DNA of 64,000 bases from Afipia sp. GAS231 (GTDB lineage: Bacteria > Pseudomonadota > Alphaproteobacteria > Rhizobiales > Xanthobacteraceae). The position numbers and the translations under genes were made by a program. The stretch covers positions 6,124,501-6,188,500 of the forward strand of contig NZ_LT629703.1 of assembly GCF_900103365.1 (NCBI RefSeq). Direction: 5' to 3'. Shown here in pieces: positions 33,754 to 41,901 of the stretch; the stretch's first letter is position 1, and the number at the start of each line of letters is the position of its first letter. The notes beneath the pieces were generated by a model, which made no database searches, was not told where the DNA came from, and saw only the letters and a program-made list of their open reading frames with translations.

Positions 33754-34443
33754 TTACGGATTCTTGTTATCCGCGATGCGGTCGAGATAATCAGACTTGC
33801 TGAACTGCATGTGATCGACGCAGAGCTGCGCCAGCGCCCAGCTGTCGCGGCCTTTCAACAGCTCGATCATCAATTCATGCTGGCGGCGGGATAAAGCGAG
33901 CCCTTCCTTGTCGGCGAGATTCTTGGCCCGCATCGGCAAGGTCAGGTTCATGTAGTCCTGCAGCGACCGTACCAGATAGGGATTGCCGCAGGCCGAGAAC
34001 AGCGCGACATGAAACGCGTCGTTGGTCTCGTGAATGCCGCGCAGATCCTGCGCGTCGGCCCTCGCGCAATATTGCCGCTGCAATTCGCTCAACTGGTCGA
34101 TCAGGCCCGTCGGTGCGGGCAGCGCGATCATCAGCGCGGCCTGCCGCGTCAGCATCTCCCGCACCTCGTAGATCTGCCGCACTTCCTCGGCCGAATAGAA
34201 CCGCACGGTGGCGCCGATATTTTTCTCGCGCAGTACGATGCCCTGGCGCTCGAGCTGGAACAGGCCCTGGCGCACGAAATGCCGGCTGGCGCCGTAGCGC
34301 GTCATCAGCGTGTCCTCGACCAGCCGCGAACCCGGCGCGAAGCGGCCGAAGATGATGTCCTCCTCCAGGCGGCGAATGACTTCCGCCTGTTCCTCCTCGC
34401 GCGTCAGCGCGGAAGCGTCGCTCACTGAGTCCTGTGGCTTCAT
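33754..34443 (-). CDS. GntR-family regulator (FadR/VanR-type, FCD domain)
   Basis: 229 aa. The N-terminal winged helix (IIFGRFAPGSRLVEDTLMTRYG, then SRHFVRQGLFQLERQGIVL) is followed by an FCD all-helical domain with the metal-ligand pattern NDAFHVALF, SRRQHELMIELL and CVDHMQF. Its ATG overlaps the stop of the Gfo/Idh gene (ATGA), so it is co-transcribed downstream of it. The short TTG-N-CAA palindromes at 35493, 35556, 37534 and 38687 are good candidates for its operators. The ligand is probably a sugar acid. Confidence 0.92.
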   Translation of the reverse strand: MKPQDSVSDASALTREEEQAEVIRRLEEDIIFGRFAPGSRLVEDTLMTRYGASRHFVRQGLFQLERQGIVLREKNIGATVRFYSAEEVRQIYEVREMLTRQAALMIALPAPTGLIDQLSELQRQYCARADAQDLRGIHETNDAFHVALFSACGNPYLVRSLQDYMNLTLPMRAKNLADKEGLALSRRQHELMIELLKGRDSWALAQLCVDHMQFSKSDYLDRIADNKNP

Positions 34444-35447
34444 CGCAAAGCCTCCCAGCCGGACAGCCGATAGCAATCCTCGACCAGACGCAGTGTTTCG
34501 AGATTGTCCTGCGGCGCGGTCTCGAACGGCGTGTTGTCGTGTAACGATGTCACGAAATGCGCGATCGTCCGATTGTAGGAGCCCTGATACTCGACGGCGA
34601 GATCGTAGACCTGCTCCCCCGGCGACGCGCCGGAGCAGACGAGCCGCGCTCCGTCGAGGCTGATCGCGCCCTTGTCGCCGAGAATCTCGAGGCGGTCGAC
34701 CTGGGCGGCCGGATGGCCATGCGCGGCAAAGCTGGCGAAGACCGAAACGGCAGCGCCATTGCCGGTCTCAAGCTGGATCACTGCGCCGTCCTCGCCCATG
34801 AGCTGGTCGCTCGATCGCGACAGCCGCGCCGCCGTCACGCGCAATGGTCCGAGCAGCATGCGCAGCGTATCGAGATGATGGATCAAGACTTCCGCAACCA
34901 GCATGCGCCGTTCCCCGCGCATGAAGGGCTGCCGCTCCAGCGCCGGGCAGAGCCCGTCGGGGCCCGGCAGCACGCCCGAAGTCAGCAGCGTGAGTTGCGC
35001 CTGCCTGATATTGCCGATGCGGCCTTCGCGCAGCCACGCGGCGGCGTCGCGGTAATAGCCGCGAAAGCGCCAGTTCTCGTGCACCATCAGCCGGGTCTGA
35101 TGGGCGACCTCGGCGGCGAGGTCGGCAGCTTCCTGCAAATTGGGTGCGAGCGGCTTCTGGCACAGCACCGGCAGTTGCTTGCCGGCTGCGAGCCGCACCA
35201 GCGGTGCGTGCATCTCGCGCGGGGCTGCGATATCGATGGCGTCGAGGTCAGTTGCCGCCAGCATCGCCTCGGCGCTGGGGTAGGTCTGCGCGATCCCGAA
35301 TTCGCCGGCGCGCCGCGCGGCATTGTCCGCGGAGGGATCGGCGACCGCCACGACGCGGGCTTGATCTGATAGGGTGGCCCAGGCGATCAGATGGTGGCGG
35401 CTCACCATGCCGGCGCCGACAAGGCCAATGCGCAACGGCTGGTTCAT
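34440..35447 (-). CDS. Gfo/Idh/MocA-family oxidoreductase
   Basis: 335 aa NAD(P)-dependent sugar or sugar-acid dehydrogenase. The Rossmann motif GLVGAGMVSRHH is near residue 9, the conserved lysine is in LCQKPLAPN near residue 95 (EKP position) and HHLDT near residue 189 belongs to the catalytic region. It overlaps the regulator gene by four bases and is divergent from the IlvD/Edd dehydratase over 169 bp. The substrate is not predictable. Confidence 0.9.
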   Translation of the reverse strand: MNQPLRIGLVGAGMVSRHHLIAWATLSDQARVVAVADPSADNAARRAGEFGIAQTYPSAEAMLAATDLDAIDIAAPREMHAPLVRLAAGKQLPVLCQKPLAPNLQEAADLAAEVAHQTRLMVHENWRFRGYYRDAAAWLREGRIGNIRQAQLTLLTSGVLPGPDGLCPALERQPFMRGERRMLVAEVLIHHLDTLRMLLGPLRVTAARLSRSSDQLMGEDGAVIQLETGNGAAVSVFASFAAHGHPAAQVDRLEILGDKGAISLDGARLVCSGASPGEQVYDLAVEYQGSYNRTIAHFVTSLHDNTPFETAPQDNLETLRLVEDCYRLSGWEALR

Positions 35448-35492
35448 GGTCGCTCACTTCCGATCATCGCTGAAAATCAGCACGTGCGGGCT

Positions 35493-35505
35493 TTATTGTC
35501 AATAA
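35493..35505. promoter_or_regulatory. Palindromic operator overlapping the Gfo/Idh promoter
   Basis: TTATTGTCAATAA is a perfect palindrome around one central base. On the minus strand it reads TTATTGACAATAA and contains the -35 box TTGACA, which would drive the Gfo/Idh-GntR operon. The same design occurs at 35556, 37534 and 38687. Confidence 0.6.
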
Positions 35506-35555
35506 TACCGGATTATTGGTGTGCGATTTGCGCAGATTTGCCGCCGAATATCAAA

Positions 35556-35586
35556 TATTGACAATAATTCCGCGGACTCCTTTAGT
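35556..35586 (+). promoter_or_regulatory. Promoter with embedded operator for the IlvD/Edd dehydratase
   Basis: TATTGACAATA at 35556-35566 is palindromic and contains TTGACA (35558-35563). A 17-bp spacer leads to TTTAGT at 35581-35586, and the start codon is at 35617. A repressor on the palindrome would block the -35 box. Confidence 0.6.
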
Positions 35587-35616
35587 GCTCACAGCACGAA
35601 GACAGGGAATACCGAG

Positions 35617-37323
35617 ATGGCCGACGACGGACTTCGCAAGGGATTGGCGAGCTATGGCGACGCCGGATTTTCGCTGTTCCTGCGCAAGGCCTTTATCAAG
35701 GCGATGGGCTATTCCGACGACGCGCTCAACCGCCCGATCGTCGGCATCACCAATACCTACAGCGATTACAATCCCTGCCACGGCAACGTGCCGCAGATCA
35801 TCGAGGCCGTGAAGCGCGGCGTGATGCTGTCGGGCGCGATGCCGATGGTGTTTCCGACCATCTCGATTGCCGAAAGCTTCTCGCATCCGACCTCGATGTA
35901 TCTGCGCAATCTGATGGCGATGGATACCGAGGAGATGATCCGCGCCCAGCCGATGGACTCCATCGTGGTGATCGGAGGTTGCGACAAGACCTTGCCGGCG
36001 CAGATCATGGCGGCGGTCTCTGCCGACCTGCCGACCGTCGTCATTCCGGTCGGGCCGATGGTGGTCGGGCATCACAAGGGCGAGGTGCTCGGCGCCTGCA
36101 CCGATTGCCGGCGGCTGTGGGGCAAATACCGCGCCGGTGAGATCGACGACGTCGAGATCGAGGCCGTCAACGGCCGGCTGGCGCCGTCGGTCGGCACCTG
36201 CATGGTGATGGGCACCGCGAGCACCATGGCCTGCATCACCGAAACGCTCGGCCTGTCGCTGCCGATGAGCGCGACCATACCGGCGCCGCATGCCGAACGG
36301 TTTCGTTCCGCGGAAACGAGCGGCCGGGTTGCCGCCGCGATGGCGATCGCGAAGGGGCCAAAGCCCAGCGAATTTCTGACCGCATCGTCGTTCCGCAATG
36401 CGCAGGTGGTGCTGCAGGCGATCGGTGGTTCGACCAACGGGCTCATTCATCTGACCGCAATCGCCAACCGCACCAAAAATCGCATCGATCTCGCAGCCTT
36501 CGACAAGCTCGGCCGCGAAGTGCCTGTCCTGATCGACCTGAAGCCATCAGGCGAGCATTACATGGAGCACTTCCATCATGCCGGCGGCGTGCCGAAGCTG
36601 ATGGCGCAGCTTGGCGATCTCCTCGACCTCGATGCCAAAACCATCACAGGTGCGACGCTACGCGATGTCGTCGCCGGCGCCGAGGACGTGCCGGGGCAGG
36701 ACGCGATCCGCCCGCGCAACAATCCGATCAAGCCGGAAGGCGCGATGGCGGTGCTGCATGGCAATCTCGCCCCGCGCGGCGCTGTCATCAAGCATTCGGC
36801 GGCGAGCCCCAAATTGCTGCAGCACACCGGCCGGGCGGTGGTGTTCGAGTCGGTTGAAGACATGACGCTGCGGGTCGACGATCCCGCGCTCGATGTGACG
36901 GCCGACGACGTACTGGTGCTGCGCAATGCGGGACCGAAGGGCGCGCCCGGCATGCCTGAAGCAGGATACCTGCCGATCCCGAAGAAGCTCGCGCGCACGG
37001 GCGTCAAGGACATGGTGCGGATCTCGGATGCGCGGATGAGCGGCACGGCGTTCGGCACCATCGTGCTGCACATCACGCCGGAATCGGCTGTCGGCGGCCC
37101 GCTGGCGCTGGTCAGGAACGGCGACATGATCCGCCTCGATGTCGCAAAGCGCAGCATCGATCTGCTCATTGACGATGCCGAACTGGGAGAGCGCCGCGCG
37201 GCGCTGGCGCCGCCGACGACGCCGGACTGGGCCAGGCGCGGTTATGCGCATCTGTTCAACGAGACCATCCTGCAGGCCGACGAGGGCTGCGACTTCGATT
37301 TCATGCGCGGCGAAGGGAAGTAG
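35617..37323 (+). CDS. IlvD/Edd-family sugar-acid dehydratase
   Basis: 568 aa dehydratase of the dihydroxy-acid dehydratase family. Iron-sulfur cluster cysteines are in VIGGCDKTLPAQ near residue 120, GACTDCRRLW near residue 158 and VGTCMVMGTAST near residue 195. The catalytic serine region MRISDARMSGTAFG lies near residue 470. Length and CTDCRR fit the pentonate/hexonate dehydratase branch better than true IlvD. ATG 35617 follows ACAGGGAATACCGAG. It is next to TRAP transport genes and would dehydrate an imported sugar acid. Confidence 0.9.
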   Translation: MADDGLRKGLASYGDAGFSLFLRKAFIKAMGYSDDALNRPIVGITNTYSDYNPCHGNVPQIIEAVKRGVMLSGAMPMVFPTISIAESFSHPTSMYLRNLMAMDTEEMIRAQPMDSIVVIGGCDKTLPAQIMAAVSADLPTVVIPVGPMVVGHHKGEVLGACTDCRRLWGKYRAGEIDDVEIEAVNGRLAPSVGTCMVMGTASTMACITETLGLSLPMSATIPAPHAERFRSAETSGRVAAAMAIAKGPKPSEFLTASSFRNAQVVLQAIGGSTNGLIHLTAIANRTKNRIDLAAFDKLGREVPVLIDLKPSGEHYMEHFHHAGGVPKLMAQLGDLLDLDAKTITGATLRDVVAGAEDVPGQDAIRPRNNPIKPEGAMAVLHGNLAPRGAVIKHSAASPKLLQHTGRAVVFESVEDMTLRVDDPALDVTADDVLVLRNAGPKGAPGMPEAGYLPIPKKLARTGVKDMVRISDARMSGTAFGTIVLHITPESAVGGPLALVRNGDMIRLDVAKRSIDLLIDDAELGERRAALAPPTTPDWARRGYAHLFNETILQADEGCDFDFMRGEGK

Positions 37324-37346
37324 GCGGCACTTCGACATCCATCGCC

Positions 37347-37463
37347 GTCATGCCCGCGCATGCGGGCATCCAGTATTCCAGAGTAGCCAAAGTTTAGCCG
37401 AGACGCTCCGGCGTACTGGATCGTCCGCCCCAGTGCGCAATCGCGCACAAGGCGGACGATGAC
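37347..37463. repeat. Palindromic intergenic repeat (CATCCAGTATTCCAGA type)
   Basis: CATCCAGTATTCCAGAGTAG and CGGCGTACTGGAT form inner arms, and GTCATGCC at the start faces GATGAC at the end. A core GTGCGCAATCGCGCAC lies near 37432. It belongs to the same family as 25816-25922 and separates the dehydratase from the first dctP. Confidence 0.75.
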
Positions 37464-37533
37464 ACCTGTGTGAATGTAGCCATCGCGCTCCTCCGCGATA
37501 ATCACCACCCATCTCGCAGATGCGTTGCGCCTT

Positions 37534-37569
37534 GTTCGATTGACAATCGAACGATGCCGATGGGATGAT
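37534..37569 (+). promoter_or_regulatory. Promoter with embedded operator for the first dctP
   Basis: GTTCGATTGACAATCGAAC at 37534-37552 is a perfect 19-bp palindrome with one central base, the longest of the four in the cluster. It contains TTGACA (37540-37545). An 18-bp spacer is followed by GATGAT at 37564-37569. The same GATGGGATGATC context is found ahead of the second dctP. Confidence 0.65.
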
Positions 37570-37609
37570 CAAAAGAAAAACAGCATCAAAAAATCATGAG
37601 GGGGAGACG

Positions 37610-38608
37610 ATGGACAGGCTGAGAAGCGTGCTTGGTGCGGTCGTGGCCGCACTCGTGATGACGACCGCAAGCGCCGGTGCGCAGGAGGTGAAGCATTATC
37701 GCTTCGCCTACGATCAACCGAAGTCGACCGGTTACGGAATTCTCGGCGATATCTTCAGCGACAAACTGAAGGCGCTGAGCAAGGGCACCATGCTGATCGA
37801 CCAGTATCCGGGGGCGCAGCTCGGACAGGAGCCGCAGGTGCTGCAGCTCGTCAAATCCGGCGACGTCGAGTTCTGCATCTCGTCATCAGCCAATGCCGCG
37901 ACGCTGTCGCCGCAGGCCGGCGTGATGTCGATGCACTTCCTGTTCCGCTCCGAAGCGCACCTCATCAAGGCGATCGCGGATCCCGAAGTGTCCAAGGCCA
38001 TGAAGGCGATGATCGCGGACACCGTGCAGGGCGCCCGCGTCATCGCGCTGTCGACGCTTGGCTTGCGCAGCATGTATTCCAAGCGCGAGATCAAGAAGAT
38101 CGACGACATGAAAGGTCTCAAGGTGCGGGTGCAGGCGACGCCCACCGAGGACACCATGTTCCCGGCCTACGGCGCGCAGATCGTGCACATGCCGTTCGGT
38201 AGCGTTTACACCTCGCTGCAGACCGGCGTGATCGACGTCGCGGAAAACGGCGTCAACGTCTATCTCGCCAACAAGCACTATGAAGTGGCGCCGGTGCTGT
38301 CGATGACCGAGCACGAGGCCAACAACAGCCTGGTCTGGGTCAGCGACAAGCTCTGGAACAGCCTCTCGCCGGAACAACAGGGCTGGGTGCAGGGCGCTGC
38401 CGACGAGGTCAACAAGACCCAGCCCGCCAAGGCGATCGAGCTCGAGCATCAGTCGCAGGACAAGCTGAAGGCGATCGGCGTCAAAGTGGTCACCGATGTC
38501 GACAAATCGGGCTTCGTCACCATAGCCGATCCCTATCTCGACAAGCTTGCCAAGGACCTCGGTCCGCACGCCGAGAAGGTCAAGGACCTGATCCGCGCCA
38601 TCAAGTAA
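37610..38608 (+). CDS. dctP: TRAP transporter substrate-binding protein DctP (first copy)
   Basis: 332 aa periplasmic binding protein. The signal peptide MDRLRSVLGAVVAALVMTTAS ends AGAQ. DctP-family landmarks include DQYPGAQLGQEPQ near residue 70, the substrate-carboxylate-binding region LKVRVQATPTEDTMFPAYGA near residue 170 and PFGSVYTSLQTGVIDVAEN near residue 198. The start follows ATGAGGGGGAGACG. It shares roughly two-thirds of its residues with the next gene, so the pair arose by tandem duplication. It should bind a sugar acid for DctQM. Confidence 0.93.
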   Translation: MDRLRSVLGAVVAALVMTTASAGAQEVKHYRFAYDQPKSTGYGILGDIFSDKLKALSKGTMLIDQYPGAQLGQEPQVLQLVKSGDVEFCISSSANAATLSPQAGVMSMHFLFRSEAHLIKAIADPEVSKAMKAMIADTVQGARVIALSTLGLRSMYSKREIKKIDDMKGLKVRVQATPTEDTMFPAYGAQIVHMPFGSVYTSLQTGVIDVAENGVNVYLANKHYEVAPVLSMTEHEANNSLVWVSDKLWNSLSPEQQGWVQGAADEVNKTQPAKAIELEHQSQDKLKAIGVKVVTDVDKSGFVTIADPYLDKLAKDLGPHAEKVKDLIRAIK

Positions 38609-38686
38609 GGCTCTCTGCGGAATTGTCGATAATCTGATGCCTTCGGGGTGATGAACTGCCGCATCTCCCCGAAATGTCGTTACTTT

Positions 38687-38717
38687 ATTGACAATCTTGC
38701 GGCCTTGATGGGATGAT
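38687..38717 (+). promoter_or_regulatory. Promoter with embedded operator for the second dctP
   Basis: ATTGACAAT at 38687-38695 is palindromic and contains TTGACA (38688-38693); an 18-bp spacer leads to GATGAT at 38712-38717. A weaker half site, ATTGTCGATAAT, lies upstream at 38622-38633. The layout copies that of the first dctP promoter base for base around the boxes. Confidence 0.6.
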
Positions 38718-38745
38718 CGAGAAAATCAAAACAGGGGAGCGCGGG

Positions 38746-39747
38746 ATGGCCAATCGTAGGATGTTCTTGGGTGCGGCGGTCGCCGCGGCTTCGGTGATGT
38801 TGGCCGCAAGCGCCGGCGCCCAGGAGGCGAAGCATTACCGCTTCGCCCACGATCAGCAGCTCAACACCGGTTACAGCGTCGCCTACGACATGTTTTCGGC
38901 CAAGCTCAAGGAACTGAGCAAGGGCACCATACTGGTCGATCAATATCCGGGCGCGCAGCTCGGCCAGGAACCGCAGCTCCTGCAGCTGGTGAAGTCCGGC
39001 GACATCGATTTCGCCATCGTCTCGTCGGCGAATACCGCGACGATCTCGCCGCAGGCCGGCGTGATGTCGCTGCACTTCCTGTTCCGCAGCTCCGATCATC
39101 TGGTCAAGTCGCTGGCCAATCAGCAGGTGATCGACGCGATCACGGCGATGATCGACGAGACCGCGCAGGGCCTGCACGTCATCGCTACCGGCTCGCAGGG
39201 TGTGCGCAGCATCTACAGCAAGAAGGAAATTCATAACGCCGGCGACATGAAGGGATTGAAGATCCGGGTCCAGGCGACGGCGACCGAGGATGCGATCTTC
39301 CCGGCCTACGGCGCCCAGACCGTGCATATGCCGTTCGGCAGCGTCTACACCTCGCTGCAAACCGGCGTGATGGATGCCGCCGAGAACAGCGTCAACGTCT
39401 ACCTCGTCAACAAGCATTACGAGGTGGCGCCGGTGCTCTCGATGACCGAGCATGAAGCCAACAACGCGCTTTTGTTCGTCAGCGACAAGCTGTGGCAGAG
39501 CCTTTCCGCCGACCAGAAGCAGTGGGTCAAGACCGCTGCGGCCGAAGTCAGCGCCAAGGAGCCGGCCAAGGCGTTCGAGCTCGAAAAGGCGGCGGCCACC
39601 AAGCTCAAGGGATATGGCGTCAAGATTGTCGAGGACGTGGACAAGAAAAGCTTTGCGACCATCTCGGATCCCTATCTCGACAAGCTCGCCAAGGAACTCG
39701 GCCCGCATGCGGAGAAGATCAAGAATCTGATCCGAGGGATTAATTAA
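38746..39747 (+). CDS. dctP: TRAP transporter substrate-binding protein DctP (second copy)
   Basis: 333 aa paralogue of the preceding gene with signal peptide MANRRMFLGAAVAAASVMLA ending SAGAQ. DQYPGAQLGQEPQ, LKIRVQATATEDAIFPAYGA and PFGSVYTSLQTGVMDAAEN are all retained. It differs mostly around the cleft (FAIVSSANTATI against FCISSSANAATL), so the copies may bind different sugar acids. ATG 38746 has GGGGAGCGCGGG ahead. It has its own promoter and lies upstream of dctQ and dctM beyond a palindromic repeat. Confidence 0.93.
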   Translation: MANRRMFLGAAVAAASVMLAASAGAQEAKHYRFAHDQQLNTGYSVAYDMFSAKLKELSKGTILVDQYPGAQLGQEPQLLQLVKSGDIDFAIVSSANTATISPQAGVMSLHFLFRSSDHLVKSLANQQVIDAITAMIDETAQGLHVIATGSQGVRSIYSKKEIHNAGDMKGLKIRVQATATEDAIFPAYGAQTVHMPFGSVYTSLQTGVMDAAENSVNVYLVNKHYEVAPVLSMTEHEANNALLFVSDKLWQSLSADQKQWVKTAAAEVSAKEPAKAFELEKAAATKLKGYGVKIVEDVDKKSFATISDPYLDKLAKELGPHAEKIKNLIRGIN

Positions 39748-39759
39748 CTGCTCCATCCG

Positions 39760-39901
39760 CGTCGTCCCGGCCTTAGTGCGCAATTGCGCACTTGGCGCCG
39801 GGACCCATACGCCGCGGCCTTTCGATAAGACGAACAGGTCGCCGTGTTCTTTGGACGTCACGCGTCGGTGGCCATGGGTCCCGGCGTTCGCCGGGACGAC
39901 G
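39760..39901. repeat. Palindromic intergenic repeat (GTCGTCCC...GGGACGAC type)
   Basis: CGTCGTCCCGGCCTTAGTGC at the left and GTCCCGGCGTTCGCCGGGACG at the right, with GGGACCCATACGCCGCGG inside, mark the same family as 19853-20005. It lies between the second dctP and dctQ, inside what would be one transport operon, and may lower expression of the membrane genes relative to the binding protein. Confidence 0.8.
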
Positions 39902-39934
39902 AGAGAGCTTGATCCGGGACAGAGAGTCTAACCG

Positions 39935-40519
39935 ATGGCTATCGCCGACAAACTGGTGCTGCAGCGGCAGCGTCACCTGAAATGGCAGGCGTTCGACCGG
40001 CTCGAACTGGTCCTGATGGTCGTCTGCGGCATTCTGTGCTTCGGGTTTTCGCTTTCGGTGACGGCCGACATAGTCACGCGGACCATCGGCCATCCCTGGC
40101 TCTGGCTGCAGGAAGCCACCTCCACGCTGTTCATCTACGCGATCTTCATCGGTGCGGCCGTCGCCACCCGCCGTAACGATCATCTGTATCTGACCGCGGT
40201 CTCCGAAGCGATGCATGGCACGCCGCGCACGATCGTCGAGGTTCTCATTCGGATCGTGGTGCTCGGCGTGTCAGCCTGCCTGATCTGGTTTGGCTACATC
40301 AATTATCTCCGGGGATTCGGAAGCTTCCGGCTGCCGTCCGGCACGCCGATCGCTTCGCTCTACGCGGCGATTCCGTTCGCCGGCGTGTTGATCGCGCTGT
40401 TCACGGTGGAGCAACTGGTCAATGGCGTCAGGAACGGGTTCGACCATCCCGAGCCGCCGGAGGAAGACCGCGATATTCCGCCCGTCGAGGTCAGGCCTGA
40501 GACGAGGGCACGCCCGTGA
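39935..40519 (+). CDS. dctQ: TRAP transporter small permease DctQ
   Basis: 194 aa inner-membrane protein with four hydrophobic segments (about residues 28-50, 65-85, 105-125 and 140-160). The family stretch WLWLQEATSTLFIYAIFIGAA is followed by a charged NDHLY segment. The C-terminal 30 residues are acidic and polar. The next gene starts with GTG overlapping its stop (GTGA), so DctQ and DctM are translationally coupled, as expected for subunits of one complex. Confidence 0.92.
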   Translation: MAIADKLVLQRQRHLKWQAFDRLELVLMVVCGILCFGFSLSVTADIVTRTIGHPWLWLQEATSTLFIYAIFIGAAVATRRNDHLYLTAVSEAMHGTPRTIVEVLIRIVVLGVSACLIWFGYINYLRGFGSFRLPSGTPIASLYAAIPFAGVLIALFTVEQLVNGVRNGFDHPEPPEEDRDIPPVEVRPETRARP

Positions 40520-41859
40520 GTGCACCGGTCATTCTCGGTCTGATGACGTTCTGCTTCCTTTTCTTCGGCTATCTCGGCGTGCCGGTGCCGTTTTCGCTGC
40601 TGGCGGGCGTGTTCGTCGGCGCCATGCTGACGGACGTTTCGCTGGCGGCGATCATCCAGAAGGTGTTTGACGGCGTCGATTCCGAGGCGCTGCTGGCGAT
40701 ACCGTTCTTCCTCTTGGTCGGCGAACTCATGAGTTCGGCCAATGTGGTGGTGCGAATAGCCAATCTGTCGCTGTCGCTGGTCGGCCACATCAGGGGCGGG
40801 CTGTCGCAGGTCGTCGTCGTGTTCTCGATGTTCTTCTCGGAAATGTCGGGATCGACCACCGCCGACGTCGCGGTCATGAGCCGTGCGCTGGGCGGCCCGA
40901 TGAAGCGGGAAGGCTACAGTCCCGCCTTCATTGCCGCGATCATCGCCTCCGCCTCCACCATCGCTGCCCTGGTGCCGCCGAGCATCACGGCGGTGGTCTA
41001 TGGCGCAGTCGGCAACGTCTCGATCGCCGGGCTGTTCATGGCCGGTGTGGTGCCGGGCCTGATGATCGGCTTCGGCCTGATGATCTACTGCTATTTCTTC
41101 GGGCCCGTCGGTACGCGCAAGCCGCGGGCGCCGTTGCGCCAGGTCGTGTTCGCCGCCGGCGACGCGGCGCTGCCGCTGATGATCCCGGTAATCCTGCTCG
41201 GCGGCATCCTCACCGGCTATTTCACGCCGACGGAAGCCGGCGTCGTCGCCGTGATCTGGATCATCGCGGTGGTGATCCCGGCGCTCAATCGCAAGCATTT
41301 CAGGAACATTCCCTACGATTTCTGCCTCGCCGGGCTGATCTTCTCGCTGCCGCTGATCACCATCGGCGCCGCCAATGCCTTCGGCTGGATGCTGGCCTAT
41401 CTGCGCGGCGCCGCTGTGATCGCCGACTGGATCACCTCGATCGCGGGCAACGACCCGCATCTGATGATGCTGCTTTTGGTGCTGCTGTTCACGGTGGTGG
41501 GCGATTTCATCGAACCGGTGCCGACCATCATCATTTTCATGCCGCTGGTGAACACGCTGACGCAGGCCGGCGACATCAACGGCGTCCATATGGGCGTGGT
41601 GCTGATCGCCACGCTGGCATTCGGGCTGATTACGCCGCCTTACGGGCTGGTGTTGCTGATGGCGTCGAAATTCGTCGGTGTGCCATTTGCGAAGGCGTTA
41701 CGCGCGGCGCTGCCGATCTATGTCGTATTCCTGGTCACCATCACCTTCACGATCTATTTCCCGAAGGTGGTGCTGTGGCTGCCGAAGCAGGTGATCCCGG
41801 AGTCGGTCGGGTGCTTCAAGTCTCCGGCGGGGACGAGTTATATCTGCCCGAACACGTGA
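40516..41859 (+). CDS. dctM: TRAP transporter large permease DctM
   Basis: 447 aa inner-membrane protein of the DctM/SiaM family with about 12 hydrophobic segments. Typical motifs are FFSEMSGSTTADVAVMSRAL near residue 115, LVPPSITAVVYGAVG near residue 155, GYFTPTEAGVVAV near residue 235 and GLITPPYGLVLLM near residue 375. It forms the sodium-dependent channel with DctQ. It ends with an unusual cysteine-containing tail after KVVLWLPKQVIPE. It converges with the enoyl-CoA hydratase gene. Confidence 0.94.
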   Translation: MSAPVILGLMTFCFLFFGYLGVPVPFSLLAGVFVGAMLTDVSLAAIIQKVFDGVDSEALLAIPFFLLVGELMSSANVVVRIANLSLSLVGHIRGGLSQVVVVFSMFFSEMSGSTTADVAVMSRALGGPMKREGYSPAFIAAIIASASTIAALVPPSITAVVYGAVGNVSIAGLFMAGVVPGLMIGFGLMIYCYFFGPVGTRKPRAPLRQVVFAAGDAALPLMIPVILLGGILTGYFTPTEAGVVAVIWIIAVVIPALNRKHFRNIPYDFCLAGLIFSLPLITIGAANAFGWMLAYLRGAAVIADWITSIAGNDPHLMMLLLVLLFTVVGDFIEPVPTIIIFMPLVNTLTQAGDINGVHMGVVLIATLAFGLITPPYGLVLLMASKFVGVPFAKALRAALPIYVVFLVTITFTIYFPKVVLWLPKQVIPESVGCFKSPAGTSYICPNT

Positions 41860-41868
41860 CAACATTTG

Positions 41869-41896
41869 CGTCGTCCCGGCGAACGCCGGGACGACG
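41869..41896. terminator. Perfect stem-loop between convergent dctM and enoyl-CoA hydratase genes
   Basis: CGTCGTCCCGGC and GCCGGGACGACG pair perfectly over 12 bp with a GAAC loop. It lies 10 bp after dctM and 5 bp before the stop of the convergent gene. It is the minimal end piece of the 19853-type repeat and probably acts as a bidirectional transcript end. Confidence 0.65.
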
Positions 41897-41901
41897 AAGG
41901 G

